Source: Thermococcus radiotolerans (GTDB taxonomy: Archaea; Methanobacteriota_B; Thermococci; Thermococcales; Thermococcaceae). Taken from it: a DNA stretch of 64,000 bases. The notes below the pieces were generated by a model, which searched no databases, was not told the origin of the DNA, and saw only the letters and a list, made by a program, of their open reading frames with translations. Shown here one piece after another: positions 26,046 through 34,318 of this stretch. Position 1 is the first letter of the stretch, and each line of letters opens with the position of its first letter. The stretch is taken from contig NZ_CP015106.1 of the NCBI RefSeq assembly GCF_002214565.1, positions 434,001-498,000 on the forward strand, written 5' to 3'. The position numbers and the translations under genes are program-made.

Positions 26046-26873
26046 TCAGAATTCCACGACCATTCCGGAGTGCAGCTTATGGAAGCGCTCGCCGTAGGCC
26101 TCCTGGAATGCCGCCTCGGCCCTCAGCCCGGTGCAGTGCCCCGTGTAAACCTCCTCCACTCCGAGTTCCTTGAACTCCTTCACAGTTCTTTCGATGCGTT
26201 CGTCGCCTGCGTCTATGAGGTGGAACCCGCCTATGACCGCGCGGACGCGTCTCTCCCCGGTCATCCGTATCGCATGCTTTACTATGCTCACTATACCTGC
26301 GTGGCTGCAGCCGCTCACGATAACCAGACCCTCAGACGTTTTAGCCACGACGCTCATGTCGTCCATAATGCTGTCCTCCATTACCTGGCCGTCCTTCAGC
26401 GTGTAGACCCCTATATGCCCCTGTTCGAAGTCCTCGCGGTTGCGGATCTCCCCCGTGGAATACAGGCCCTCAACTATTTCGAGAGGCTTCGGGGCGAGGT
26501 ATAGGTCAGCGAGTTCCTCAACCTCCTCCCTCCTGAAGGGAATCCCAACGTCCCTGAGGTAGGGCTTCATAACGAAGTGCCTTCTGAAGATACTCGGATG
26601 CGCTATAACCAGAACCCGCCTTCCGATGGCCTTTAGGATGCCTAAGAGTCCACCCGTGTGGTCGTAGTGGCAGTGGCTCAGAAAGATGTAATCGATGTGT
26701 GAACTCGGATCGAGGCCGAGGAGCCTCATGTTGTGGAGTATCGGCTCGGCGCTCTGGCCGGTGTCGAAGAGGATTCCCTTTCCGGCCTTCTCTATCAGGA
26801 AGCTTATCCCGTGCTGGGCCAGAAAAGGGCTTTCGTAGCCAGAATAGTCCTCGACAAGGACGTATATTCGCAT
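26046..26873 (-). CDS. Metallo-beta-lactamase-fold hydrolase (MJ0301-like)
   Basis: A 275-residue protein with the metal motif HCHYDH at residues 67-72, later SGCSHAG near 198 and GGFHL near 225 and TGHCTG near 252. This spacing and the long N-terminus fit the group annotated as dihydropterin-ribofuranosyl-aminobenzene phosphate synthase in methanogens; in Thermococcales the reaction is unproven. ATG at 26873 is preceded by CCGGTGA; a GTG nine bases earlier overlaps that site. It lies ten bases ahead of corA, so the two are probably one operon. Confidence 0.8.
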   Translation of the reverse strand: MRIYVLVEDYSGYESPFLAQHGISFLIEKAGKGILFDTGQSAEPILHNMRLLGLDPSSHIDYIFLSHCHYDHTGGLLGILKAIGRRVLVIAHPSIFRRHFVMKPYLRDVGIPFRREEVEELADLYLAPKPLEIVEGLYSTGEIRNREDFEQGHIGVYTLKDGQVMEDSIMDDMSVVAKTSEGLVIVSGCSHAGIVSIVKHAIRMTGERRVRAVIGGFHLIDAGDERIERTVKEFKELGVEEVYTGHCTGLRAEAAFQEAYGERFHKLHSGMVVEF

Positions 26874-26966
26874 GGGTTTCACCGGAAGAATTAGGAAAAA
26901 GGTGAAGTTATAGTTTTCGGCCGAAACCCCTTAAAACCCTCCCGCGAAGTTAGGGCGGTGGTGAGT

Positions 26967-28160
26967 ATGGAGATAGGTGTCGTTGGAAAGCCAAACGTTG
27001 GAAAGTCGACCTTTTTCTCGGCCGCTACGCTCGTTGACGTTCAGATCGCCAATTATCCGTTCACGACGATAGACGCGAACGTTGGGGTCACCTACGCGAT
27101 AGCCGAGCACCCCTGCAAAGAGCTCGGCTGTCAGCCAAACCCCCAGAACTACGAATACCGGGACGGAAAGGCGCTAATCCCGATAAAGATGATTGACGTT
27201 GCGGGTCTCGTGCCCGGGGCGCACGAGGGGCGCGGTCTGGGCAACAAGTTCCTCGATGACCTGAGGATGGCCTCGGCCTTAATCCACGTCGTTGATGCCA
27301 CCGGAAAGACCGACGAGGAGGGACAGCCCACCGACCACCACGACCCGGTGGAGGACATAGAGTTCCTCGAGAGGGAGATAGACTACTGGATATACGGCAT
27401 CCTCAGGAAGAACTGGGAGAAGTTCGCGAAGAGGATAAAGCTCCAGCACCTCAAGCTCGCCCAGGCAATAGCCGACCAGCTGACTGGAATAGGTGTTACC
27501 GAGGAAGATGCGTTTGAGGCCATCCACAAGCTCGGCCTCGACAACGACCCGACGAAGTGGAGTGATGAAGACCTCTTCTCCTTCGTCCGCGAGCTGAGGA
27601 AGATAAACAAGCCGATTATTATAGCGGCCAACAAGGCCGATGCCGCCGCCGATGCCCAGATAGAGCGTTTAATAAAGAAAGGCAAGAGCAGGGGATACAT
27701 AGTCGTTCCGACGAGCGCGGCGGCTGAACTGACGCTGAGGAAGGCCGCCAAGGCGGGCTTCATCGACTACGTTCCTGGTTCGAGTGACTTCAAAATCCTC
27801 AAACCGATGAGTTCCAAGCAGGAGAAGGCGCTCCAGCTGATAAAGGAGAAGGTCCTCGACCGCTTCGGCTCCACGGGAGTCCAGGAGGTAATAAACAGGG
27901 CGACCTTTGAGCTGCTCAACCTCGTGCCCGTTTATCCAGTTGAGGACGAGCACAAGCTCACCGACCAGTTCGGCAACGTTCTGCCCCACGTTCACCTCCT
28001 CCCCAAGGGTTCAACGCCCCGCGACCTGGCCTACAAGGTGCACACAGACCTGGGAAGGACCTTCCTCTATGCAGTCAACGCGAGAACCCACAGGCGCGTT
28101 GGAGAGGACTACGAGCTGGGCTTCAACGACATAATCAAGATAGTCGCGACGGCTCGCTGA
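26967..28160 (+). CDS. YchF/Obg-related redox-regulated NTPase
   Basis: A 397-residue P-loop NTPase: G1 GKPNVGKS at 7-14, G3 [16 protein letters not shown] near residue 77, G4-type ANKAD near residue 217, and a C-terminal TGS-like domain ([13 protein letters not shown]... near 335). It belongs to the archaeal MJ1332-type branch of YchF/OLA1 proteins, which bind ribosomes and prefer ATP in some members. GGTGGTGAGT precedes the ATG at 26967. Highly conserved housekeeping gene transcribed from its own promoter (CCTTAAAACC about 26929-26938). Confidence 0.88.
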   Translation: MEIGVVGKPNVGKSTFFSAATLVDVQIANYPFTTIDANVGVTYAIAEHPCKELGCQPNPQNYEYRDGKALIPIKMIDVAGLVPGAHEGRGLGNKFLDDLRMASALIHVVDATGKTDEEGQPTDHHDPVEDIEFLEREIDYWIYGILRKNWEKFAKRIKLQHLKLAQAIADQLTGIGVTEEDAFEAIHKLGLDNDPTKWSDEDLFSFVRELRKINKPIIIAANKADAAADAQIERLIKKGKSRGYIVVPTSAAAELTLRKAAKAGFIDYVPGSSDFKILKPMSSKQEKALQLIKEKVLDRFGSTGVQEVINRATFELLNLVPVYPVEDEHKLTDQFGNVLPHVHLLPKGSTPRDLAYKVHTDLGRTFLYAVNARTHRRVGEDYELGFNDIIKIVATAR

Positions 28161-28164
28161 GGCC

Positions 28165-28680
28165 TTATTTCTTTTTCTCCATTTCCCTGATGAGCTCCTG
28201 GTAGAGCCTCGGCTCCACGTCCTTTTCGCTCAGGCCAAGTTTTCTGGCGGTGTCCCATATCTTCCGCTTCGCTTCATCGATATCGTCGGAGATGACCTCG
28301 ATGTCCAGAAAACCGCCGAGCCCCTCGACCTCGCTCAGCTCGAAGGTAACCTTCCCCAGGCGGTAGACCAGGCGCCGCTTCTTGACCCAGACATCCTCCT
28401 TGAAGCCGAGGCGCCTCAGAATCTCCAACGTGGTCTCGAAGTCACCCACCTCGACCTCAACCTCGTCGAACTCCTCGTTCCTGCCGGGGTCGGCTATGCG
28501 CTTGTACGTCATAAAAGAACGGTTTAGGTTGCTTATCCTCCTCACCCGGAGGAGTTCGGGTAGGGGAACGGAGAGGTAAACATCCTCCTGTATCTCCTCC
28601 CTGATGAACGTCGCTCCGAGGGATTCTATCGCCCTTCTGGCGGAGTTGAAGTCAACGCGGAACTTGACCTCTATCTCCAT
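28165..28680 (-). CDS. cyaB: CyaB/CYTH-domain phosphohydrolase or class IV adenylate cyclase
   Basis: A 171-residue CYTH protein: the N-terminal EIEVKF gives the ExExK motif, and alternating charged beta strands (RVRR, TYKR, EVEVEVGD, KKRRLVYRLG, FLDIEV) line the triphosphate tunnel. Family members include class IV adenylate cyclase, thiamine triphosphatase and inorganic triphosphatases; sequence alone does not decide. The ATG directly follows the stop of the Lrp regulator gene, so it is the third gene of the ubiX-lrp-cyaB operon. Confidence 0.8.
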   Translation of the reverse strand: MEIEVKFRVDFNSARRAIESLGATFIREEIQEDVYLSVPLPELLRVRRISNLNRSFMTYKRIADPGRNEEFDEVEVEVGDFETTLEILRRLGFKEDVWVKKRRLVYRLGKVTFELSEVEGLGGFLDIEVISDDIDEAKRKIWDTARKLGLSEKDVEPRLYQELIREMEKKK

Positions 28681-29163
28681 TCAAACCCCCACTAGGAAGC
28701 CCACCAGACCGTCGCCCTTGCTGAATTCATCGAGGGTGAAGACCTCGACCCTCTTGAGCGTTGGGAGAACCCTGATGGTCTCATCAACGAAGCGGTTGAG
28801 CTTTTCGGGCGTGTCTTCCCCGATGAGTGCAACGACCCCGTCCTTTCCACTCCTGGCAACAGCAAGAACGTTGGGGAGCAGGGAAAGCGTCTTCATGATG
28901 TGGCGGATGTATCTCTCGAGGAAGTCTTCGATTATCGGGGTCTCGGCCTGGATGTAGACTATCGCAAGGCTCTTCGGCTGGAGGTTTTCGCCGAGAACTA
29001 TGGTGTACTTATCAATTATGTTTCGCTCTTGGAGCTTTTTTATCCTGAAATGGATTGTAGATTCGGGGCGGTTGAGCCTGTCGGCGATTTCTGATATTGT
29101 TAACCTTGCATCCTCCTTCAGGATGCGGAGGATAGCCCTATCAAGGTCATCGAGCTGGACCAT
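28681..29163 (-). CDS. Lrp/AsnC-family transcriptional regulator
   Basis: A 160-residue protein with an N-terminal winged HTH (LDRAILRILKEDARLTISEIA, then STIHFRIKKLQERNII, residues 7-49) and a C-terminal RAM-type ligand domain (about 65-150). GGAGGAG lies right before the ATG at 29163, so the longer upstream frame is not used. Lrp-type proteins bind amino acids or other metabolites and act as dimers or octamers. It sits between ubiX and cyaB with no gaps; the target genes are unknown. Confidence 0.85.
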   Translation of the reverse strand: MVQLDDLDRAILRILKEDARLTISEIADRLNRPESTIHFRIKKLQERNIIDKYTIVLGENLQPKSLAIVYIQAETPIIEDFLERYIRHIMKTLSLLPNVLAVARSGKDGVVALIGEDTPEKLNRFVDETIRVLPTLKRVEVFTLDEFSKGDGLVGFLVGV

Positions 29164-29164
29164 G

Positions 29165-29698
29165 TTAACTCCTCCATCGAGGGTATATCTCGTTCTCAAT
29201 CCCAAGAAGGTCTAAGATTTTTCCAATTATAAAGTTTACCATATCGTCCAAAGTTTTGGGCTTTGTGTAAAATCCTGGGGAAGCTGGCATAATTATCCCC
29301 CCAGCTTGTGTAACCCTTACCATGTTTTGGAGATGTATCAAGTTCAGAGGAGTCTCTCTGACGACCAGGATGAGTTTTCTGCGCTCTTTCAGCGCCACGT
29401 CGGCCGTTCTGGCTATCAGGTTATCGGCGTAGCCGTTGGCTATCGCAGCGAGGGTCTTCATGGAGCAGGGGACTATGACCATGGCGTCGAACGGATTTGA
29501 ACCAGATGCTATTGGGGCGAAGAGGTCATCCTCCATGTAGTCGGGCTTGAACTCAACCCCGGTCTCGTGCCTCATAACCGCGAGGCCGGTTCTGGAGGCT
29601 ATGGTGACGACCTCGTGGCCAAGCTCCCGCAGGACATCAACCAGCCGCAGGCCGTAGATTGAACCGCTCGCGCCGGTGATTGCGACAACTATCCTCAT
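29165..29698 (-). CDS. ubiX: Flavin prenyltransferase UbiX/Pad1-like
   Basis: A 177-residue flavoprotein-fold protein. Marks: [12 protein letters not shown] near residue 8, [16 protein letters not shown] near residue 75, and [13 protein letters not shown] near residue 114 with the C-terminal PASPGFY segment. UbiX attaches a dimethylallyl group to FMN to make the prenyl-FMN cofactor of UbiD decarboxylases; no ubiD is in this window. ATG at 29698. It is the first gene of the ubiX-lrp-cyaB operon. Confidence 0.9.
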   Translation of the reverse strand: MRIVVAITGASGSIYGLRLVDVLRELGHEVVTIASRTGLAVMRHETGVEFKPDYMEDDLFAPIASGSNPFDAMVIVPCSMKTLAAIANGYADNLIARTADVALKERRKLILVVRETPLNLIHLQNMVRVTQAGGIIMPASPGFYTKPKTLDDMVNFIIGKILDLLGIENEIYPRWRS

Positions 29699-29800
29699 CT
29701 CTCACACCAAAAAGGCTTCGTCGGGTTATGTTTTAACGTTTTCTAAGGACGGTAGGTTTTTATACCTGCTGGAGTTACTCTATCAACGGTTGGTGAGAGT

Positions 29801-30604
29801 ATGGGGAAGAAAGTTCCCGAGGTTCTGATAAAGGGTGCGGTGGACGTCGTTGAGGCCCTCGACGGGAAGGCCCTCGTTATTCTGGAGGATATTGAGCCCG
29901 AGAGGGTCCCCGATGTGGACGTCACCGTTGTAATCGTTAGTTCTTCCTTCGATGTGGAGAGCGATAGGGTAAAGAGGGTCTCGATCCCGCAGAACCTCGA
30001 CATCAACAACGTTCTCAACCTCATCTCCGCCTTCCTCTTGGAGCACGACATACTCAGGGAGGGCGACTCCTTTGTCTACGTCACCCGAGAGCTCATTGGA
30101 ATCAAGACGGTTAAAAAGAGCATCTCCGCGATGAGGGGATTTTTCGCCCAGAATCAGAACGTCCTGCAGAGGCTCCTTGAGATAACGATAGAGTTGAGCA
30201 TCGAGGGCAGGGAGGGCGTTCCCGTTGGAACCATCTTCGTCATAGGCGACACGAGGCGAGTTCTCAGGCACTCCCACCAGCTCATACCCAATCCATTCAA
30301 GGGTCACAAGGTAAACGTCCTCGACAGGAACAGCAAGGAGATAATAAAGGAGTTCGCCCAGCTCGACGGGGCCTTTATAGTCAGGGACGATGGCAGAATA
30401 GCCGCGGCCGGGAGGTATCTCGAAGTCGAGCCAAAGGTGATAGACCTAATGCTCCCTCCGGGCCTCGGAAGCAGACACATAGCCGCCGCCGGCATAACCC
30501 GACTAACAAAGGCGATAGCGATAACACTCTCGGAGAGCGGCACGATAAGGATATTCAAAAACGGCCTCATGCTCCTGGAGTACAACCCGAGGATAAGGTA
30601 CTGA
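29801..30604 (+). CDS. dacZ: Diadenylate cyclase DacZ (c-di-AMP synthase)
   Basis: A 267-residue protein. The C-terminal DAC domain (about 85-260) carries both signature motifs: DGA at 189-191 (LDGAFIVRDDG) and RHxAA at 225-229 (RHIAA), with SESGTIRIFKNG after them. The N-terminal domain (1-85) is the archaeal DacZ type, not the DisA or CdaA type; no membrane helix is seen. DacZ condenses two ATP to c-di-AMP, known from Haloferax where it is tied to osmotic balance. TATA GGTTTTTATACC at 29755-29766 and GGTGAGAGT before the ATG support a monocistronic gene. The CRISPR leader begins right after it. Confidence 0.88.
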   Translation: MGKKVPEVLIKGAVDVVEALDGKALVILEDIEPERVPDVDVTVVIVSSSFDVESDRVKRVSIPQNLDINNVLNLISAFLLEHDILREGDSFVYVTRELIGIKTVKKSISAMRGFFAQNQNVLQRLLEITIELSIEGREGVPVGTIFVIGDTRRVLRHSHQLIPNPFKGHKVNVLDRNSKEIIKEFAQLDGAFIVRDDGRIAAAGRYLEVEPKVIDLMLPPGLGSRHIAAAGITRLTKAIAITLSESGTIRIFKNGLMLLEYNPRIRY

Positions 30605-31076
30605 TTCTTTGGTATCATGCTAGGTTTATTCGTTTTTTGATTTCCTGCCCCATTAGGGCGATTTGTCCCGAAAGGAGACTTATTTGGACTTGGGAACTCG
30701 ATTTCCATCGTTATATAAATGTAACCTTCCGTTTTGGATCATGTGGAGAACATAACGAATTTTATTCGGAGAACGTAACAGGAGTTCTAGGAGCGCGATA
30801 TACGCTGTCATTGTATAGAAACCGATTCTTTTTGAGATTTCACGGATGAGAGGGGAACTAAAGCGATTTTAAGAAACCTCAATTGCCGGGAACTCGTGTG
30901 TACGCATATTGACATTTTCTAATGGCTGGTTATAATGGGTGTTCTCCCGATATCCACCTCCAAATTGGCCCCTTTAACAGTGTTCTCGTGGGTTCTAAAA
31001 GGGGGCTTCGTCAAAAAGGTTTTATATCGGAGCATGCATTAGAGTCTACTGAGGAAACGGGGCAAAAATGTGCCCT
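30605..31076 (+). promoter_or_regulatory. CRISPR leader region
   Basis: About 470 bases without a credible gene, visibly richer in A and T than the flanks. It lies at the end of the array where repeats are most uniform, opposite to the degenerate repeats, so it is the leader side. GGTTTTATATCGG (TATA at 31020-31027) about 50 bases before the first repeat is the likely pre-crRNA promoter; another TATA-like TTATATAAATG is at 30712-30722. A 70-codon frame at 30637-30849 has no ribosome binding site or family match and is rejected. Confidence 0.7.
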
Positions 31077-31975
31077 GTTGCAATAAGACTCTAGGAGAAT
31101 TGAAAGCAGGCTCCGAAGCCTGACCGAGGCGCCAGGTCACCACGTTGCAATAAGACTCTAGGAGAATTGAAAGAAGAAGATCAACGTGGTCTACGATCCG
31201 TCGTTCTACAGTTGCAATAAGACTCTAGGAGAATTGAAAGCTATCGTATCGTGTCTAACAGGGGCGTATTCGTGCGCGTTGCAATAAGACTCTAGGAGAA
31301 TTGAAAGCCGAACTTTGCCCCTCCTCGGGAGCCTCACACGGCCGTTGCAATAAGACTCTAGGAGAATTGAAAGCGGTTAAATGGGCGAAAGCGGATAAAA
31401 GGGACGTTGGTGTTGCAATAAGACTCTAGGAGAATTGAAAGTCGTCGTTTACCCGGCGATAAAGTGAGAGGTGGGTTAAGTTGCAATAAGACTCTAGGAG
31501 AATTGAAAGTACGTGCCAAAGCTCGAAAAGCCCAAGTGGCCAAGGGTTGCAATAAGACTCTAGGAGAATTGAAAGATATTTCCATGCCTTTATTTGGGCG
31601 TCCATACTCGTTGCAATAAGACTTTAGGAGAATTGAAAGGGACAGGAGGTGCTCAGGGAAACGGCGTTCGAAATCGTTGCAATAAGACTTTAGGAGAATT
31701 GAAAGAGATCGAACCGGAGGAGATTCTGAATCTCATCGAGGAGTTGCAATAAGACTTTAGGAGAATTGAAAGCGAAGAACATCCCCTCGTCAAAGTCTCC
31801 CTGCTGTCCGTTGCAATAAGACTTTAGGAGAATTGAAAGTGGGATGTGAATGAGCCTGTTTGATGAGACCCTGACGAGTTGCAATAAGACTTCAAGAGAA
31901 TTGAAAGAATTTCGACTTTTTCATGGCTATGGCTGAGGACCCGGTGTTGCAATAAGACTCCAGAAGAATTAAGAG
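31077..31975 (+). CRISPR. CRISPR array, 14 repeats and 13 spacers, no adjacent cas genes
   Basis: The 30-base repeat begins GTTGCAATAAGAC and ends ATTGAAAG, the 8-base crRNA tag known in Pyrococcus/Thermococcus. Repeats start at 31077, 31144, 31211, 31278, 31344, 31412, 31480, 31546, 31610, 31676, 31743, 31810, 31878 and 31946. Spacers are 34-38 bases. Repeats 1-8 read ACTCTAGG, repeats 9-12 read ACTTTAGG, repeat 13 reads ACTTCAAG and repeat 14 is degenerate at its 3' end (AATTAAGAG), so the old end is on the right. No cas gene lies in the window; processing must rely on Cas6 and effectors encoded elsewhere. Confidence 0.98.
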
Positions 31976-31993
31976 GCAAAAATCAAAGGGAAC

Positions 31994-32641
31994 TCACTCC
32001 CACTCCCCCATATCGAAGGGATACTTCGTCTTCAGCACCGCTATCGTCATCAGCCCTGCGCCGATGTACTCCATTATGATGTCCCTGATCTTGTTGTTTA
32101 TCGGTTCGTCCACGTGGGGCAGTATCGTGAGCGAGGCAGCGAGCTCTATAAACTCCCACAGAATGCCAATGACGAGCAGGGCACCCATCGAGTACTTGAC
32201 GATTGTCTTCGCGGTCCAGCCCTTGTTGTTGATTTTGGAGTATTCCAGGGCCGTCTTGGCGAATATCGTCCACATCATCAGGCCGCCGAGGGAATGGCCG
32301 ATTATGTCACCGTTCTCGTAGACGTTGTAGAGGTCAACGTTGAGTATCGGGACGTTGAGGAGCGTCACGTGGAAGAGGAAGAACACCGCGACTATTATCA
32401 TGACGCCGTTGTCGTATATCGAGCTGATCCACGGCCATACCTTTTTGCTCGGATTGGGATAGAACTTTCTGACTGAGAGGGCGAACAGGAGAACCACCAG
32501 CGCGAATATCGAGGTTCTGAGCTGGGTATCACTGTTGTGCACTATGGAGTTGACGAAATCGAGGAACACGACGAATATCGCCAGCGCCAGCGCAACGTCT
32601 TCCCTGCAACTGAGCTTTCTCTTTTCGTAGAATTCCGCCAT
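31994..32641 (-). CDS. Six-helix membrane protein, DUF2238/YjdF-like pattern
   Basis: A 215-residue protein with about six hydrophobic helices. It shows DIIGHSLGGLMM near residue 112 and WEFIELAASL near residue 161 followed by a later acidic/Gly helix (KIRDIIMEYIGAG), a pattern reminiscent of the DUF2238/YjdF family. Function unknown. The gene begins 85 bases upstream of the nucleotidylyltransferase stop on the same strand but ends 19 bases from the last CRISPR repeat; no functional tie to the array is suggested. Confidence 0.6.
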   Translation of the reverse strand: MAEFYEKRKLSCREDVALALAIFVVFLDFVNSIVHNSDTQLRTSIFALVVLLFALSVRKFYPNPSKKVWPWISSIYDNGVMIIVAVFFLFHVTLLNVPILNVDLYNVYENGDIIGHSLGGLMMWTIFAKTALEYSKINNKGWTAKTIVKYSMGALLVIGILWEFIELAASLTILPHVDEPINNKIRDIIMEYIGAGLMTIAVLKTKYPFDMGEWE

Positions 32642-32725
32642 GAGTTTTCACCTTCGATTAACTACGAGGTTCGAGAATAAAAACCTATTGCCCGAAGGTC
32701 GGGAAAAGGAGTATGAAAAAAGAAC

Positions 32726-33967
32726 TCAGAAGAGCCACTGGTTCTCTATGCACTCGTCGCACGGCGGCTTCTCTCCGGCAATGGCCTTGAACTTGGTGTA
32801 GATACACTCGGGCAGGCCGAGCGGGCAGCGGTCCGGGGTGACCCCCGGCCTCACCTTGGTCGGGTCGAGCTTTATCTTGATGTAGGCCTCGTACTCCTCG
32901 ACCTTCTTCCATGGGAGAACCTTGGCACCGTAGATGACCAGGTTGTCGTATATCCTAGCGTAGTCGCCGACGACGGCGTTCTCCTTGAGGATGACGTTCT
33001 TTCCTACGACGACTCCCTCGCCGAGGATGCTGTCCTTTATCTCGGAGCGCTCCTTGACGATGTCGTTGCCTATGAGGATGGCGCGCTTGAAGTAGGCCTT
33101 GTCCTCGACTATGGTGTTCGGCCCGATGTAGGTGTAGGCCTTTATCTTGACCCCGTGTCCTATCTTGGCGCCCTCGTCGATGTACGCCGGACCCTGTATC
33201 TCGACATCCTCAGGAACCTCCGCGCCTTCAGCGATGGTGTAGTAGCCGTTCTGCTTGGTTATCTCGTCCATGGCGAGCTGGTGCGCGTAGAACAGGTCGT
33301 CGGGCGTTCCAAGGTCAATCCAGTAGTACTCACGGGGTATCTTGTGCGCGTACACGGCCTCCTGACCCACGAACCTGGGGAGAACCTCCCTCTCGAAGTA
33401 GACCTCCTTGCCCTTGGGTATGGCCTCCAGAACCTTCTTGTTCACCATGTATATTCCGGCATCGACGAGGTTGGTCTTGGGCCTTTTCGGCTTCTCCTCG
33501 AAGTGCACGATCTTTCCGTCCTCGTCCATCTCAACGACGCCGTATTTTTCCGGGTCGTAGACCTTGGTGACGGCCACCGTTATGAGGCCATCGTTTCTCT
33601 TGTGCGCCTCTATGAGTTCGCCGAAGTCAAAGTTCGTGAAGACATCACCGTATATGACCAGAAAGTCCTCGCCCACGTAATCCTCAACGTTCTTGAGGGC
33701 TCCTCCGGTCTCTAGGGGCATCGGGTCGTTGACGAACCTTATGCCCTTCGGGTAGTCGCTCATCTTCTCGTCGATGAACTCCCTTATCTCGCCGCGCATG
33801 TAGTGAACGGACAGGATTATCTCGTCGATCTCCGGTATCTTCTCCAGGCTCTCCAGGAGGTACTGGAGGTTGGGCTTTCCGAGAACTGGCACCATTGGTT
33901 TCGGTCTGGTCGATGAGAGTGGCCTTAACCTGGTACCAAAACCACCAGCAAGAATAACAGCTTTCAT
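32726..33967 (-). CDS. Sugar-phosphate nucleotidylyltransferase with hexapeptide domain and 4-Cys tail
   Basis: A 413-residue protein. N-terminal NTP-transferase domain (1-235) with LAGGFGTRLRP at 6-16, IYGDVFTNFD near 108 and EEKPKRPK near 160; then a left-handed beta-helix of hexapeptide repeats (about 245-350). Such enzymes make GDP-mannose, UDP-sugars or similar; GDP-mannose or glucose-1-phosphate substrates are likely but unproven. Unusual: a C-terminal tail with Cys381, Cys388, Cys403 and Cys406 (CPLGLPEC then CDEC), spaced like a metal or Fe-S site. ATG at 33967 follows GGTGAT; the longer upstream frame covers the promoter (minus TATA near 34000). Confidence 0.85.
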   Translation of the reverse strand: MKAVILAGGFGTRLRPLSSTRPKPMVPVLGKPNLQYLLESLEKIPEIDEIILSVHYMRGEIREFIDEKMSDYPKGIRFVNDPMPLETGGALKNVEDYVGEDFLVIYGDVFTNFDFGELIEAHKRNDGLITVAVTKVYDPEKYGVVEMDEDGKIVHFEEKPKRPKTNLVDAGIYMVNKKVLEAIPKGKEVYFEREVLPRFVGQEAVYAHKIPREYYWIDLGTPDDLFYAHQLAMDEITKQNGYYTIAEGAEVPEDVEIQGPAYIDEGAKIGHGVKIKAYTYIGPNTIVEDKAYFKRAILIGNDIVKERSEIKDSILGEGVVVGKNVILKENAVVGDYARIYDNLVIYGAKVLPWKKVEEYEAYIKIKLDPTKVRPGVTPDRCPLGLPECIYTKFKAIAGEKPPCDECIENQWLF

Positions 33968-34054
33968 GGTATCACCGTTTAACATTCCGGTGGGAAACTT
34001 ATATATTTTACGGCCATTAAATATGCCCAACGATGAACCGGAAGGAGGACGCGC

Positions 34055-34309
34055 TCATTTCTGTGCATCAACCCGAAATTCGGTCACCGTGTACACCTTT
34101 CCCTTGAACCTGAAGCACGACCCTGGGCAGACGCTTTTCAGCGGACAGCTTTCGCAGGCAGAGCTGCCGAGCTCCACCCGCTCAACGTATCCCATGCTCT
34201 CCAGAACGCTGAAGGCTCCCTCGACCTCCTCCCGGGGGATCGAAAGCTCCCGCGCTATCTCATCAACGCCCTTCCCTTCCTTTATTAGTTCCAGTATCCT
34301 CTCCAGCAT
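34055..34309 (-). CDS. feoC: FeoC-like iron-sulfur winged-helix protein
   Basis: An 84-residue protein: winged-HTH-like N-terminal half (ERILELIKEGKGVDEIARELSI...) and a cysteine cluster Cys52, Cys55, Cys61 and Cys65 (CESCPLKSVCPGSC). This fits FeoC-like proteins, which bind an Fe-S cluster and modulate FeoB stability or feo transcription. It starts nine bases after the feoB stop, so it is the third gene of feoA-feoB-feoC. The assignment rests on layout and context. Confidence 0.78.
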   Translation of the reverse strand: MLERILELIKEGKGVDEIARELSIPREEVEGAFSVLESMGYVERVELGSSACESCPLKSVCPGSCFRFKGKVYTVTEFRVDAQK

Positions 34310-34318
34310 CCCTACACC

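Noticed and set aside
30637-30849. 70-codon frame in the CRISPR leader
   Set aside because: No ribosome binding site, no family match and biased low-complexity aromatic content; it lies in AT-rich leader DNA.
31358-31884. Minus-strand frames (31358-31585, 31690-31884) within the array
   Set aside because: They translate the CRISPR repeat again and again (FNSPRVLLQ-like) and are artefacts.
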